DNA from: Myxococcales bacterium
GTDB lineage: Bacteria > Myxococcota_A > Polyangia > Polyangiales > Polyangiaceae
DNA: 64,000 nucleotides
Reading direction: 5' to 3'
NCBI GenBank assembly: GCA_016191785.1
Contig: JACPVJ010000186.1
Location: 1 to 64,000 of the forward strand
Below are positions 42,548 through 51,114 of the stretch, piece after piece. The notes beneath the pieces are model-generated. The model worked only from the letters and a program-made list of their open reading frames with translations, was not told the origin of the DNA and did not search any database. Positions within the stretch are counted from its first letter, which is position 1. Each line of letters opens with the position of its first letter. The translations under genes were made by a program, and so were the position numbers.

Positions 42548-43243
42548 ATGAATCGTAGCGTGATCCAGTTGTTCTCGACGGCGACAATCCTGGCTGCCGG
42601 TGGTGTCGTGTCGTGCAGCGCGGACAATGGGGGCGGCGGTGGCGGCTCCGGATACGGCGGCGCCTCCTTTGGCGGGGGCGGCGGCGGAGCCGGCGGCACT
42701 GCCCCAGGCGGCAACGGCGGCATGGGCGGCGGCGGCATGGGCGGCGGCGGCATGGGCGGCGGCGGCATGGGCGGCGGCGGCATGGGCGGGAGCGGCGAGA
42801 CCTGCAAGACGCCCACCAAGCTCCATCCGCCGAAGTCCGACGCGGGCACGAGCAACATCTACTGCCCTTTCAGCGGAGCAGACGGCGGTATGAACGACTA
42901 CTGCGCGTCCGGCAGCGAGCACTGCTGCGAGCCAAAGGCGTACGGCTCCGTGTCCAAGTGCCAGCCGCTGAGCCAGCCCTGCGCAACCGGCGATACCGAC
43001 TGGCAGTGCCAGGATCCTGTCGCCGACTGCCCGACAGGCCAGAAGTGCTGCGGCAGCGGTACGGTGGTGAAAAACACCGACCCGCTCTGCGCGAACTACG
43101 CCACGGGGTTCACGGGAACGAAGTGCGCGTCAAGCTGCGGTTCGGACGAGGTCGAGATCTGCACGGCGAACGCCCAGTGCGCTCCACCCAAGACATGCCT
43201 GCCCTTCGGAGCCAAGGGAGCGCAGGTCGGCGCCTGCTACTAG
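42548..43243 (+). CDS. Cys-rich lipoprotein with GGMGG repeats
   Basis: The product has 231 residues from ATG 42548, preceded by a good ribosome site (GGAGG). The lipobox is GGVVSC. A Gly-rich linker carries the unit GGGGM five times in a row (about 42,720-42,790). The rest is disulfide-type Cys-rich sequence (CCEPKAYGSVSKCQPLSQPC, CPTGQKCCGSGTVV, CASSCGSDEVEIC). The regular Met in the Gly linker might bind Cu(I). It has its own palindrome and sigma-54 promoter. Confidence 0.65.
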   Translation: MNRSVIQLFSTATILAAGGVVSCSADNGGGGGGSGYGGASFGGGGGGAGGTAPGGNGGMGGGGMGGGGMGGGGMGGGGMGGSGETCKTPTKLHPPKSDAGTSNIYCPFSGADGGMNDYCASGSEHCCEPKAYGSVSKCQPLSQPCATGDTDWQCQDPVADCPTGQKCCGSGTVVKNTDPLCANYATGFTGTKCASSCGSDEVEICTANAQCAPPKTCLPFGAKGAQVGACY

Positions 43244-43323
43244 CCAGGCGGGCGCCGCCAGCTCGGCGCTCGCCGGCCGGCAGTCACGTGGATTCTGCTC
43301 TCGAGCGGAACCGGCGCACTGGG

Positions 43324-44130
43324 TCAGTTACCAAATAGCTGGCCCCAGTAGCCGCTGTACTTACCAATGCCGACGCGGCTAAAGTCGCCCAGCATGTTGG
43401 CATTGTGTCCGGGGGAGTTCTTCCAACCATCCATCACGCTCGCCGGGCTGCTGTAGCCGTTACCAAGGTTTTCGCCATTTGCGCTCGAGCCGCACAAGGA
43501 TGCTCGCACCCAGGGACTGCCCACTGCGCTCTCAGGCGCGTCGTGTCCCCAGAAGCTGTGCACGGCCATGTGATGGACATGTCCTTCAATAGCGGCTTCG
43601 AGCTTGGCGTCGTATGCAAGCGCGCTCTTGCCATTCGCGAGTCGATGTTGGTTCAGCAAGTTGAAGACCTGATCGATCTCGGATTTCTCGGTCGAGCTCG
43701 GGACGCAGCAGACAGGGATGACACCGCCCGCCTCATTGCCAGTACCGTTCGGATTCGTGAGCGTCTCGTAATGGCTTCCGGTAGTTCCGCCGGTTCCCGT
43801 CGTGCCGCCGCCACCGCCCGGCGAACCGCCGCCGCCCGGCGAACCGCCGCCGCTGGGAGCACCACCACCCCCGTTCGGCACGCCTCCGCCACCGCTCGAG
43901 ACACCGCCGCCACTCGGCGCTCCACCGCCGCCGCTCGGACCTCCTCCACCAGCGGGCTGACCGGCGGTTCCGCCCGAGCCTCCGGCTCCTCCTGATGCGC
44001 TCGACCCGCCCGTGCCGTAGATGGCCCCGCCGGTGCCGTCCTCGAAGCTGACGTCGTCATAGCCGAGCACGTCGGCGCACCCGACGATGGCGATGAACCC
44101 GAGTACGAAAACGAGAGCGGTCCCTGTCAC
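43324..44130 (-). CDS. CAP/SCP-domain lipoprotein
   Basis: The product has 268 residues from GTG 44130, chosen because the upstream ATG (44184) would put the palindrome inside the gene. The lipobox is AIVGC. A long Gly/Ser/Pro linker (GGGAPSGGG units) leads to a C-terminal CAP domain: LLNQHRLANGKSALAYD, HVHHMAVHSFWGHD and WKNSPGHNANMLG. CAP domains are extracellular and bind divalent metals or lipids through paired His/Glu residues. Confidence 0.75.
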   Translation of the reverse strand: MTGTALVFVLGFIAIVGCADVLGYDDVSFEDGTGGAIYGTGGSSASGGAGGSGGTAGQPAGGGGPSGGGGAPSGGGVSSGGGGVPNGGGGAPSGGGSPGGGGSPGGGGGTTGTGGTTGSHYETLTNPNGTGNEAGGVIPVCCVPSSTEKSEIDQVFNLLNQHRLANGKSALAYDAKLEAAIEGHVHHMAVHSFWGHDAPESAVGSPWVRASLCGSSANGENLGNGYSSPASVMDGWKNSPGHNANMLGDFSRVGIGKYSGYWGQLFGN

Positions 44131-44146
44131 AAAGGCAAACTCGGCC

Positions 44147-44163
44147 GTGACCGGCGCGGTCAC
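44147..44163. promoter_or_regulatory. 17-bp palindrome GTGAC-N7-GTCAC
   Basis: GTGACCGGCGCGGTCAC lies 16 bases upstream of the GTG start of the CAP lipoprotein. No -24/-12 match was seen between the two. Confidence 0.55.
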
Positions 44164-44190
44164 AGGGTTCGTGAGCTCAGCCATCGAACG

Positions 44191-44466
44191 TCAGCCCCCA
44201 CAGTTCGCGTTGGGATTCGCCTTGCGGCAGCCGCACCCGCCCGAAACGCTGCGGCACATCGCGGCGCCGCAGCACGCCGCGTGGTCGGACTCCGGATTGG
44301 CCTTCGCAGCCGCCGGTGCCCGCGGAATCGCGCTGGGCGGCGCGTTCGCGCTCGTCGCCTGGACGCCGGCCGGGGCGGCCGGCGATGGCAGCGGCTCTTC
44401 GCTTTCGCAAGCGACAATCAAGACCAGTGCGGTGGCGGACAGCAGCCCTGGACCGAGGACTCGCAT
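44191..44466 (-). CDS. Cys-cluster lipoprotein (paralogue of 13,634-13,882)
   Basis: The product has 91 residues. The signal LLSATALVLIVAC gives a lipidated Cys. After an Ala/Pro/Asn linker the C-terminus reads CCGAAMCRSVSGGCGCR followed by NPNANCG, matching the protein at 13,634-13,882 (CCGSSMCQGVPGGCGCR...NAACG). The six Cys positions and GGCGC are conserved while the linkers differ, which points to selection on this cluster. Probable envelope metal binder of an undescribed family. A sigma-54 promoter makes the transcript almost leaderless. Confidence 0.65.
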   Translation of the reverse strand: MRVLGPGLLSATALVLIVACESEEPLPSPAAPAGVQATSANAPPSAIPRAPAAAKANPESDHAACCGAAMCRSVSGGCGCRKANPNANCGG

Positions 44467-44478
44467 ACGCCGGGCCTA

Positions 44479-44492
44479 GCAAGACCCACGCC
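44479..44492 (-). promoter_or_regulatory. Sigma-54 type -24/-12 promoter
   Basis: TGGCGTGGGTCTTGCT on the minus strand. The -12 C at 44,479 is 13 bases before ATG 44,466. No palindrome was found upstream. Confidence 0.7.
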
Positions 44493-44581
44493 AAGTCGGT
44501 TGGTGTGCCGCTTGCGGCCGAAACTGGGTTTGCGCAGCACCCGGGTTCGCCGGCACCGCACGTCGCGCTCATTGGTCCAGG

Positions 44582-47500
44582 CTACGTGACCGGCCGCGCA
44601 TCGGCGACAGACTCGGAACCCGGGTGCGAAGCGTCTTCGGGGAGCGCCGCGCTGGGTCGCCGCAAGCTGAAGCTCCTCCAAACGATGTAGACGGCCGGCA
44701 CCACGAACAAGGTGAGCAGCGTCAGCGACACTAGGCCTCCCCACATCGGCGCGGCGATGCGCTTGGCCACGTCGGCGCCCACACCGTCGCTGATCAGGAC
44801 GGGCAAGAGACCGAAGATGTTCGTCATCACGGTCATGAGCAGTGGACGGACGCGCTGCGTGCCGGCCTCGACGGCGGCATCGATCAACGTGGCCACGCTG
44901 GCAATTGCGCCGGAGGCGCGCCCCGCGGTCCACGCCTGCTCCAGGTACACGACCATCACGCTCGCGGTCTCAGCGGCGACGCCCAAGAGCGCTATCATGC
45001 CGACCCAGACCGCGATCGAGGTGTTGAACTTCACGGCGTACAGGAGCCAGATCGCCCCGACCGCCGCGAACGGAACCCCGAGCATCACTATCAAGGTCTG
45101 ACCGAGCCCGCGGAAGCTCAGGTACAGAACCGAGAAGACGAGGAGAATGGTCAGCGGGAGGATCCAGGCCAATCGCTTCTGGATCCGCTCCAGGAGCTCG
45201 TACTGGCCCGTCCACTTGAGTGTGTAGCCCGCAGGCAGCTTCACATCGCGAGCGACGACGGTCTTTGCGGCTCGCACGTAGCCGCCGACGTCACGACCTT
45301 CGATATCCACGTAGACCCAGCCGGTGAGCGAGCCCATCTCGCTCTTGATCATCGGCGCACCCATCACGGTCTCGAGCCGGCCGAGCTGGCCAAGGGGAAC
45401 GAACGCGGGCTGTGCATCGGAAGCGCCCGGGACAGTCGCGCCGCTCCCGGACGGCATCTGAGCGCCTGGCGACGCGGGCGCCGCGCCGGGCGGGAGCAAT
45501 GCCTCGAGACTCCCGGCGCCGGACATGCCGGCTCCGGCCGAAGTGGTTCCCATCCCGCCCGGAGCCATCGCCGGGGCGCCCGGGGCGCTCGCCGATCCAG
45601 CGCTGGGCAGGCGTCGCGCGACCAAGCTCGGGATCGGCACCAGCACCTTCCTGAGCTCCTCCACGTTGTCGCGGAGCTCGCGCGGGTAGCGAACGTTGAC
45701 CCGATAGCGTTCACGTCCCTCGTAGGTGGTGTCGACGTCCATCCCGCCAATGGAGCTCTCCACGACGTCGAGCACGTCGCGCACCGACAGGCCATAGCGG
45801 GCAATCGTCTCGCGATCGGGGGTGAAGTCGAGAAAAAACCCGCCGAGCTCACGCTCCGCGTAGACGCTCCGCGTGCCCGGAACACGGCCGAGAGCGCTCT
45901 CCAGTTGATCGTTGATCTTGCTGATCTGCTCGAGATCGGGACCGAAGACTTTGATGCCAATCGGCGTTCGGATGCCGGTCGAAAGCATGTCGATGCGCGC
46001 TTTGATCGGCATGGTCCACGCCCCCTGGAGACCCGGCAGCGCGACCTTCCGTTCGAGCTCGCTGACGATGTCCTCCGTGGTCATGCCTTTGCGCCACTGT
46101 TTGCGCGGTTTCAGGTGCACGATCGTCTCGAGCATCGAAAGTGGTGCCGGATCCAGCGAGGTCTCGGCGCGCCCCGCCTTGCCGAAGACCCGTTCGACCT
46201 CCGGCACCTGGCGGATCTGCGCGTCTTGCCACTCGAGCAGCCGCTTGGCCTCCTGGATCGGCATGCCTGGCACGCTGATCGGCATGTACAAGAGATCGCC
46301 CTCGTAGAGCGGCGGCATGAACTCCGATCCGAGTCGAGAGAACGGAACGTAGGTCGCGACGGCCAGCCCCGCCGCGCCGGCGATCACCAGCCAACGAAAG
46401 CGCAGGCAAACCCGCAAGAGCGGCCTGTAGGCCGCGATACACAGGCGATTGATCGGATTTTTCGCCTCGGGACGGATGCGTCCCTTCAGGAACGTGACCA
46501 TCAGCGCGGGTACCAGCGTGATGGAGAACACCGCCGCGAACGCCATCGAGAACGTCTTGGCCAGGGCCAGCGGTCGGAACAACCTGCCCTCCTCCCCCTC
46601 CAGCGCGAAGACCGGCAAGAACGCGATGGTCAAGACCAAGAGCGCGCCGAACATCTGCCCGCCGAGCTCGCGCGCAGCGCCGAGCACGATGGACGCACGT
46701 GACTCTCCGCTGCCAGAGCGCTCCGCTTGTTCGATTCTCTTGTGCGCGTTCTCGACCAGCACGACCGCGGAGTCGACCATGTCGCCGAGCGCGAGGATGA
46801 CGCCCGCCAGGGACATGATGTTGATGCTCACGCGTAACAGATAGAAAGCGCCGAACGACGCCACGGTGGCGACCGGCAACACGATCGCGCTGACCAGCGC
46901 AGAGCGCAGATGAAACAGGAACAGCCCGATCACCAGCACAACGACGCCGAGGATCAAGACCAGGTTCGAGCCGAGTGTCGTGACGGAGTCTCGGATCAAG
47001 ACGCTGCGATCGTAGACCGGCACGACTTCCACACCCTCGGGCAGCGAGGGCTTTAGCTCGGCGAGCTTGGCCTTCACACCGTCGATCACGTTCAGCGCGT
47101 TCTCGCCCGAGCGCATCACGATGATCCCACCCACGACTTCGCCCTGCCCGTCGAGCTCGACCACGCCGCGGCGAATGTTGCCTCCCACGGAGACGGTGGC
47201 GACGTCGCCGATGCGGACCGGAGTGCCTTGACTGTCGGTCGACACCACCGCGAGCTCCAGATCGCGCTTGTCCTTCACGTAGCCGCGGCCGCGCACGGCG
47301 TACTCGTGCTGCGCGAGCTCGACCACGCGCCCCCCGACCTCGGCGTTCGCGCCGCGCACCGCGCCGGCGACCTGTCCGACGGACAAGCCGAAGCCCTTCA
47401 TACGAACTGGGTCGATCTCGATCAGGTACTCCTTCTCGAAGCCACCGACGCTCGCAACCTCCGCGACACCGTCGACCCCTTGCAGCTTGTAGCGAAGGGT

Positions 47501-48040
47501 CCAGTCCTGGAGCGCGCGAAGCTCCTGCAGGTTGTGCTTGCCCGTCCTGTCGACCAGCGCGTACTGGTAAACCCAGCCGACACCCGTGGCGTCCGGTCCA
47601 ATCTGAGGCGAAGCCCCCGCCGGCAGCTTCTCGCGCACCTTGGACAGGTACTCGACGACACGAGAGCGCGCCCAGTAGAGGTCAGTGCCGTCCTCGAAGA
47701 TCACGTAGACGAACGACATCCCGAACATCGTGAACCCGCGCACGGTCTTGACCCGTGGCGCCCCGAGAAACGTGGTCGCAATGGGGTACGTGACCTGGTC
47801 TTCGATCAGCGTCGGATTTCGACCCATCCATTCGGTGGCGACGATCACTTGCGTGTCGGAGAGATCCGGCAGGGCATCGAGCGGTGTTTGCTGCGCCCCG
47901 AACACGCCTGCGAGCGTGAGCACTCCCGCGAGCACGTAGACGATGAAGCGGTTCTTGCCCGAGAACGAGATGATGCGCTGTACGAAGGTCTCGCGGCTCT
48001 CGGTCTTTGCGGGCTCCCGGGCCTCGTCAGTGCCCGGCAT
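44582..48040 (-). CDS. CusA-type heavy-metal RND efflux pump (set 2)
   Basis: The product has 1,152 residues, about 60 longer than the other two pumps. TPLDALPDLSDTQVIVATEW and GDMVDSAVVLVENAHKRIE are standard HME-RND signatures. The extra length is an Ala/Pro/Gly/Met-rich insert (MAPGGMGTTSAGAGMSGAGS and following) in the second periplasmic loop at about residues 810-885. The insert looks flexible and Met-rich, so it may add a low-affinity metal site. The gene overlaps the adaptor by 14 bases. Confidence 0.9.
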   Translation of the reverse strand: MPGTDEAREPAKTESRETFVQRIISFSGKNRFIVYVLAGVLTLAGVFGAQQTPLDALPDLSDTQVIVATEWMGRNPTLIEDQVTYPIATTFLGAPRVKTVRGFTMFGMSFVYVIFEDGTDLYWARSRVVEYLSKVREKLPAGASPQIGPDATGVGWVYQYALVDRTGKHNLQELRALQDWTLRYKLQGVDGVAEVASVGGFEKEYLIEIDPVRMKGFGLSVGQVAGAVRGANAEVGGRVVELAQHEYAVRGRGYVKDKRDLELAVVSTDSQGTPVRIGDVATVSVGGNIRRGVVELDGQGEVVGGIIVMRSGENALNVIDGVKAKLAELKPSLPEGVEVVPVYDRSVLIRDSVTTLGSNLVLILGVVVLVIGLFLFHLRSALVSAIVLPVATVASFGAFYLLRVSINIMSLAGVILALGDMVDSAVVLVENAHKRIEQAERSGSGESRASIVLGAARELGGQMFGALLVLTIAFLPVFALEGEEGRLFRPLALAKTFSMAFAAVFSITLVPALMVTFLKGRIRPEAKNPINRLCIAAYRPLLRVCLRFRWLVIAGAAGLAVATYVPFSRLGSEFMPPLYEGDLLYMPISVPGMPIQEAKRLLEWQDAQIRQVPEVERVFGKAGRAETSLDPAPLSMLETIVHLKPRKQWRKGMTTEDIVSELERKVALPGLQGAWTMPIKARIDMLSTGIRTPIGIKVFGPDLEQISKINDQLESALGRVPGTRSVYAERELGGFFLDFTPDRETIARYGLSVRDVLDVVESSIGGMDVDTTYEGRERYRVNVRYPRELRDNVEELRKVLVPIPSLVARRLPSAGSASAPGAPAMAPGGMGTTSAGAGMSGAGSLEALLPPGAAPASPGAQMPSGSGATVPGASDAQPAFVPLGQLGRLETVMGAPMIKSEMGSLTGWVYVDIEGRDVGGYVRAAKTVVARDVKLPAGYTLKWTGQYELLERIQKRLAWILPLTILLVFSVLYLSFRGLGQTLIVMLGVPFAAVGAIWLLYAVKFNTSIAVWVGMIALLGVAAETASVMVVYLEQAWTAGRASGAIASVATLIDAAVEAGTQRVRPLLMTVMTNIFGLLPVLISDGVGADVAKRIAAPMWGGLVSLTLLTLFVVPAVYIVWRSFSLRRPSAALPEDASHPGSESVADARPVT

Positions 48041-49238
48041 GAGCGCCCCCTGGGCTGCTCGTTGCGCGCAGGCGGCTCTCGGAATCGATCAAGAACTGCG
48101 CGTTGACCGCGACCTGGTCGTGCTCGGAGAGGCCACGCTCCACCCGGTAGAAGCCACCGACGACGGCACCGAGCACGATTTCGCGCGGCTCGATCCGGTC
48201 GCCCGTGACGACGAAGGCGAGCTTCCTCGTGCCGGCGTGGATCACCGCGTTTTCGGGCACCGCGAGCGAGCGTCCCATGGGCAGGTTCATCTCGACCGTG
48301 GCGAACGCGCCGGGCCTGAGCCGCCCGTCCTTGTTGTCGACCTCGAAACGCACCTTCAAAGTGCGCGTCCGTTCCTCGATGGTGGGCGGAATGAACGCCA
48401 CCGTGGTTTTGCGCTCCTCCGACGAGCCGCCGATCGTGAGCTTCGCCTCCTCACCAATGCGAACGAAGGGAACGTCCGTATCGTAGATGTCGGCGAGCAC
48501 CCAGAGCTTCTCGACGTCAGAGATCACGTAGAGCTCGACGGAAGGCTCGATGAACATTCCGGCGAGTGACTGCTTGGCCAGGATCACTCCCGCGCGGGGC
48601 GCTGCCAGGGTGAAGGTTCGCCGCGCCTCGCGACTACGTTCCAGACGCACGAGCTCGGCCTTCGGCACGTCCCAGAGCTGAAGCCGGCGCCGGGCGGCGC
48701 CTAACAGTTGGCTCTGGGCCCTTCGCTCGGCATCTGCGAACGCCCCCGTGAGCGGGGCGCGAGGCGTGCTCTGCTCGAGCACGGACAGGAATTCGAGCTC
48801 TGCTGCGTAGACCTCTTGGCTGTAGATGCTGCAGAGCGGTGCTCCCCGGCGAACACGTTTGCCCACAAAATCTGCGCTCACGCTCTCAATCCAGCCGCGC
48901 ACCTTGGAGTGCACGTGGGACGTGCGCGTCTCGTCGAGCACGACTGCTCCCACCGTGCGCACGGCTCGGGTGAAATCCCGCTGCTCGACGTGCGCGGTCT
49001 GAAGCCCCACGGCGCGTGCTTTGTCCGATGACAGCTTGAAGGCTGCATACCCCGCGGGTGGTCCAGCGCCTGCGTCCTGCCCGGCGTCGTGCCCCGCGTG
49101 CGCTTCCCCGGCAGGCGCCGCTCTCGGCGGCGGCTCGGCGGACGCTCCTGCGCGCTCGCCCGCATGAGGGGCCGCCTTGCACCCCCACGTAAGAAGCAGC
49201 GCGGAGATTGCAGCCAGGCAGCGCATTGCGTGTTTCAT
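48027..49238 (-). CDS. CusB-type adaptor lipoprotein (set 2)
   Basis: The product has 403 residues from ATG 49238, which overlaps the outer-membrane factor stop. The lipobox is LLLTWGC. A His/Ala-rich stretch (AHAGHDAGQDAGAG) takes the place of the CPMHP domains seen in the other two adaptors. The adaptor core is normal (SHVHSKVRGWIESVSADFVG, KLWVLADIYDTDVPFV, LAVPENAVIHAGTRKLAF) and the protein ends PGGAHAGH. It bridges the RND pump and outer-membrane factor. Confidence 0.85.
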   Translation of the reverse strand: MKHAMRCLAAISALLLTWGCKAAPHAGERAGASAEPPPRAAPAGEAHAGHDAGQDAGAGPPAGYAAFKLSSDKARAVGLQTAHVEQRDFTRAVRTVGAVVLDETRTSHVHSKVRGWIESVSADFVGKRVRRGAPLCSIYSQEVYAAELEFLSVLEQSTPRAPLTGAFADAERRAQSQLLGAARRRLQLWDVPKAELVRLERSREARRTFTLAAPRAGVILAKQSLAGMFIEPSVELYVISDVEKLWVLADIYDTDVPFVRIGEEAKLTIGGSSEERKTTVAFIPPTIEERTRTLKVRFEVDNKDGRLRPGAFATVEMNLPMGRSLAVPENAVIHAGTRKLAFVVTGDRIEPREIVLGAVVGGFYRVERGLSEHDQVAVNAQFLIDSESRLRATSSPGGAHAGH

Positions 49239-50488
49239 CGGACACTTGCTCCCACCCGTGCTCCCACGGCCCGCTCGAGCTCCGCCCAGGCCATGCTCTG
49301 CATCACCGTGGCTTCGGCACGAGCCAGCTCGACCGCCAGAAGTGATCGCCAAGCATCGAGCACACCGACGATAGCGAGGGTGCCTGCCGAGTAGCCCGCG
49401 ATCGCAGACTGAAAGCTGTCCTCGGCACGCTTCTGTGCGACGTCGCGCAAGAACGCCAGCGTCTTGCCGGCGGTGCTGACCTTGCGGGAGGCGTCTGCGA
49501 TCTCGAAACGGATCATAGCGCGCATGGCTTCCACGTCGCGGTCCACGCTCTGGCTTCGGAGATCCGCCGCGCCAGCCAGGCGGTTCTGCCTCCGCACGCC
49601 GAACACGGGCAGGGTCGCGCCGAGCATCATGCCCGCGCTGTCGGGTGCCCCCAGCACTTGGTTGTACCAGACCGAGGTCATGATGTCGGGATAGCGTTCG
49701 CGCCGAGCTAGTGAAGCCATTGCGTTCTCCTCGCGCTGCATCGCTCGCATCCGTTTGAGCTCGGGTCGCTGGGCGATCGCCAGGGCCTCGAGGTCGCGAC
49801 GCGGGGGCAGCGCCGGCACATCGCCCTTCGAGGGCGCGGGATCGGCGATCGCATCCTCCGAGCTCCGGTTCCGGAGGGCGTTCATCATCGCCACGATGGC
49901 GCTTCGCTCGCCTTCGAGATCGATCAACGCCAGGTCCAGCGCGTTGCGCTCGACCTGGGCACGCGACACGTCATGATGCTCTCCGACACCGGCGCCGTAG
50001 CGAGCGATCGACGCGCGCTGCACGATGTCGAGCAGACCCGTGCTGGCCCGATTGATCCCGCGCCGCCGGGCGTTCAGCGCCAGCATCAGATAGGCGCGGC
50101 TCGCATCGAGGACGAGCTCGAGGCGCCGCGCTTCGGTGTCCGCTTGCGCCCGGTCCGCGCGCCGGGTGACCGCGTCGCGCATCAGGCCGAGCTTGCCCGG
50201 CCAGGGTACCATCTGGCTGACCTGATAGCGGATCATCGGCATTCCCCCTCCTTCGCGCTCGGGTACGTTGTCCAGCATCACGGCCCCGAACGGGTCGGGC
50301 CAGAGTCCGGCTGCGGACGCCTCTCGGACGACGGCCGCCCGGGTCAGGGCTCGGGCGCTGAGCGATGGGTTGTTGCGCACGACCTCCGCCACGAACGCGT
50401 CCATCGGCGAGGGCGCGGCGAAGGCCCGCCCAGCGCAGAGGAAGAGCGCCAGGAGGAAGCCGACGGCGAGGAGCATCGCTCGATGCAT
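49235..50488 (-). CDS. TolC-like outer-membrane factor (set 2)
   Basis: The product has 417 residues. ATG 50488 (MHRAMLLAVGFLLALFLCAG) is preferred over ATG 50506 because the latter lies within the predicted -12 element. The helical repeats of outer-membrane efflux proteins are seen (SARALTRAAVVREASAAGLW, QMVPWPGKLGLMRDAVTRRA). First gene of the set 2 operon. Confidence 0.85.
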   Translation of the reverse strand: MHRAMLLAVGFLLALFLCAGRAFAAPSPMDAFVAEVVRNNPSLSARALTRAAVVREASAAGLWPDPFGAVMLDNVPEREGGGMPMIRYQVSQMVPWPGKLGLMRDAVTRRADRAQADTEARRLELVLDASRAYLMLALNARRRGINRASTGLLDIVQRASIARYGAGVGEHHDVSRAQVERNALDLALIDLEGERSAIVAMMNALRNRSSEDAIADPAPSKGDVPALPPRRDLEALAIAQRPELKRMRAMQREENAMASLARRERYPDIMTSVWYNQVLGAPDSAGMMLGATLPVFGVRRQNRLAGAADLRSQSVDRDVEAMRAMIRFEIADASRKVSTAGKTLAFLRDVAQKRAEDSFQSAIAGYSAGTLAIVGVLDAWRSLLAVELARAEATVMQSMAWAELERAVGARVGASVR

Positions 50489-50502
50489 CGCAAGATCTGT
50501 CA

Positions 50503-50516
50503 GCATGTGGCATGCC
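50503..50516 (-). promoter_or_regulatory. Sigma-54 type -24/-12 promoter for efflux set 2
   Basis: TGGCATGCCACATGCT on the minus strand has one change from the consensus (A for T in the -12 box). The -12 C at 50,503 is 15 bases before ATG 50,488. Confidence 0.6.
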
Positions 50517-50558
50517 AAGCGGCTGACTCTGTTGAAGAACGTGAGCTTGGCGCCCGAC

Positions 50559-50575
50559 GTGATCGCGCACGTCAC
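50559..50575. promoter_or_regulatory. 17-bp palindrome GTGAT-N7-GTCAC
   Basis: GTGATCGCGCACGTCAC, 42 bases upstream of the -24 element of efflux set 2. Confidence 0.65.
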
Positions 50576-50639
50576 AGCGTCCGGGTGCAGGGTTTGCAGC
50601 AGCGAACACGTTTCTGCGCGCTCGGGGCATTTGCCAGCC

Positions 50640-50800
50640 CTGGATGATCGGCCTCGTTCCGCTGCTTTGGGCCACGGCAGCGTCGCCGACGTGATGAAGC
50701 ACATCGCCGCGCCCGTGGTCGGCGGCGTTGGCCACGAGCGCGTTCCTGACGCTCGAGCTGATCCCGGTCGCGTACACCTACTGGCGCTACTCGCAGCTCA
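50640..50800 (+). pseudogene. C-terminal remnant of a CusA-type pump gene
   Basis: The plus strand reads MIGLVPLLWA, then in shifted frames VADVMKHIAAPVVGG and ATSAFLTLELIPVAYTYWRY followed by SQL, matching the C-terminus of the set 3 pump (MIGLVPLLWATGSGADVMKR...ELIPVIYTYWRYSQL). At least two frame changes are needed to join the parts and the rest of the gene is absent. It sits directly upstream of a small lipoprotein gene, suggesting a deleted fourth efflux set. Confidence 0.7.
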
Positions 50801-50892
50801 GCGCTCGGCGTCTCGTTGGCGGCCACAACGGCATGGTTCGTGCACTTTGCTCGGCGAAGCTGAATGAGCCGATACTTCTGGAGGTCGCCTGG

Positions 50893-51114
50893 ATGTTCAA
50901 TGAACTGAAGCTCCGGTCCCTTTTCGTTGCCGCAGCCATGGTCGCGAGCGCGAGCGCCTGCGGGGGGCAATCGCAGCCCAAGCCCGAGGCTCCCGAGCCC
51001 TTGCCCGCGGCGCCGGGACCGACCAGCGAGCCCACGCCACCCGAGGGCGCTGACGCCGGCGGCGCGGGGGAGCACACCATGCCTGACGGCACCAAGATGT
51101 CCGGCCAACACTGA
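50893..51114 (+). CDS. Small Pro/Glu-rich lipoprotein
   Basis: The product has 73 residues from ATG 50893, preceded by a strong ribosome site (GGAGG). The signal RSLFVAAAMVASASAC gives a lipobox. The mature part is Pro/Glu/Ala-rich (PKPEAPEPLPAAPGPTSEP) and ends EHTMPDGTKMSGQH, with Met and His that could bind copper. It follows the RND remnant. Confidence 0.6.
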   Translation: MFNELKLRSLFVAAAMVASASACGGQSQPKPEAPEPLPAAPGPTSEPTPPEGADAGGAGEHTMPDGTKMSGQH

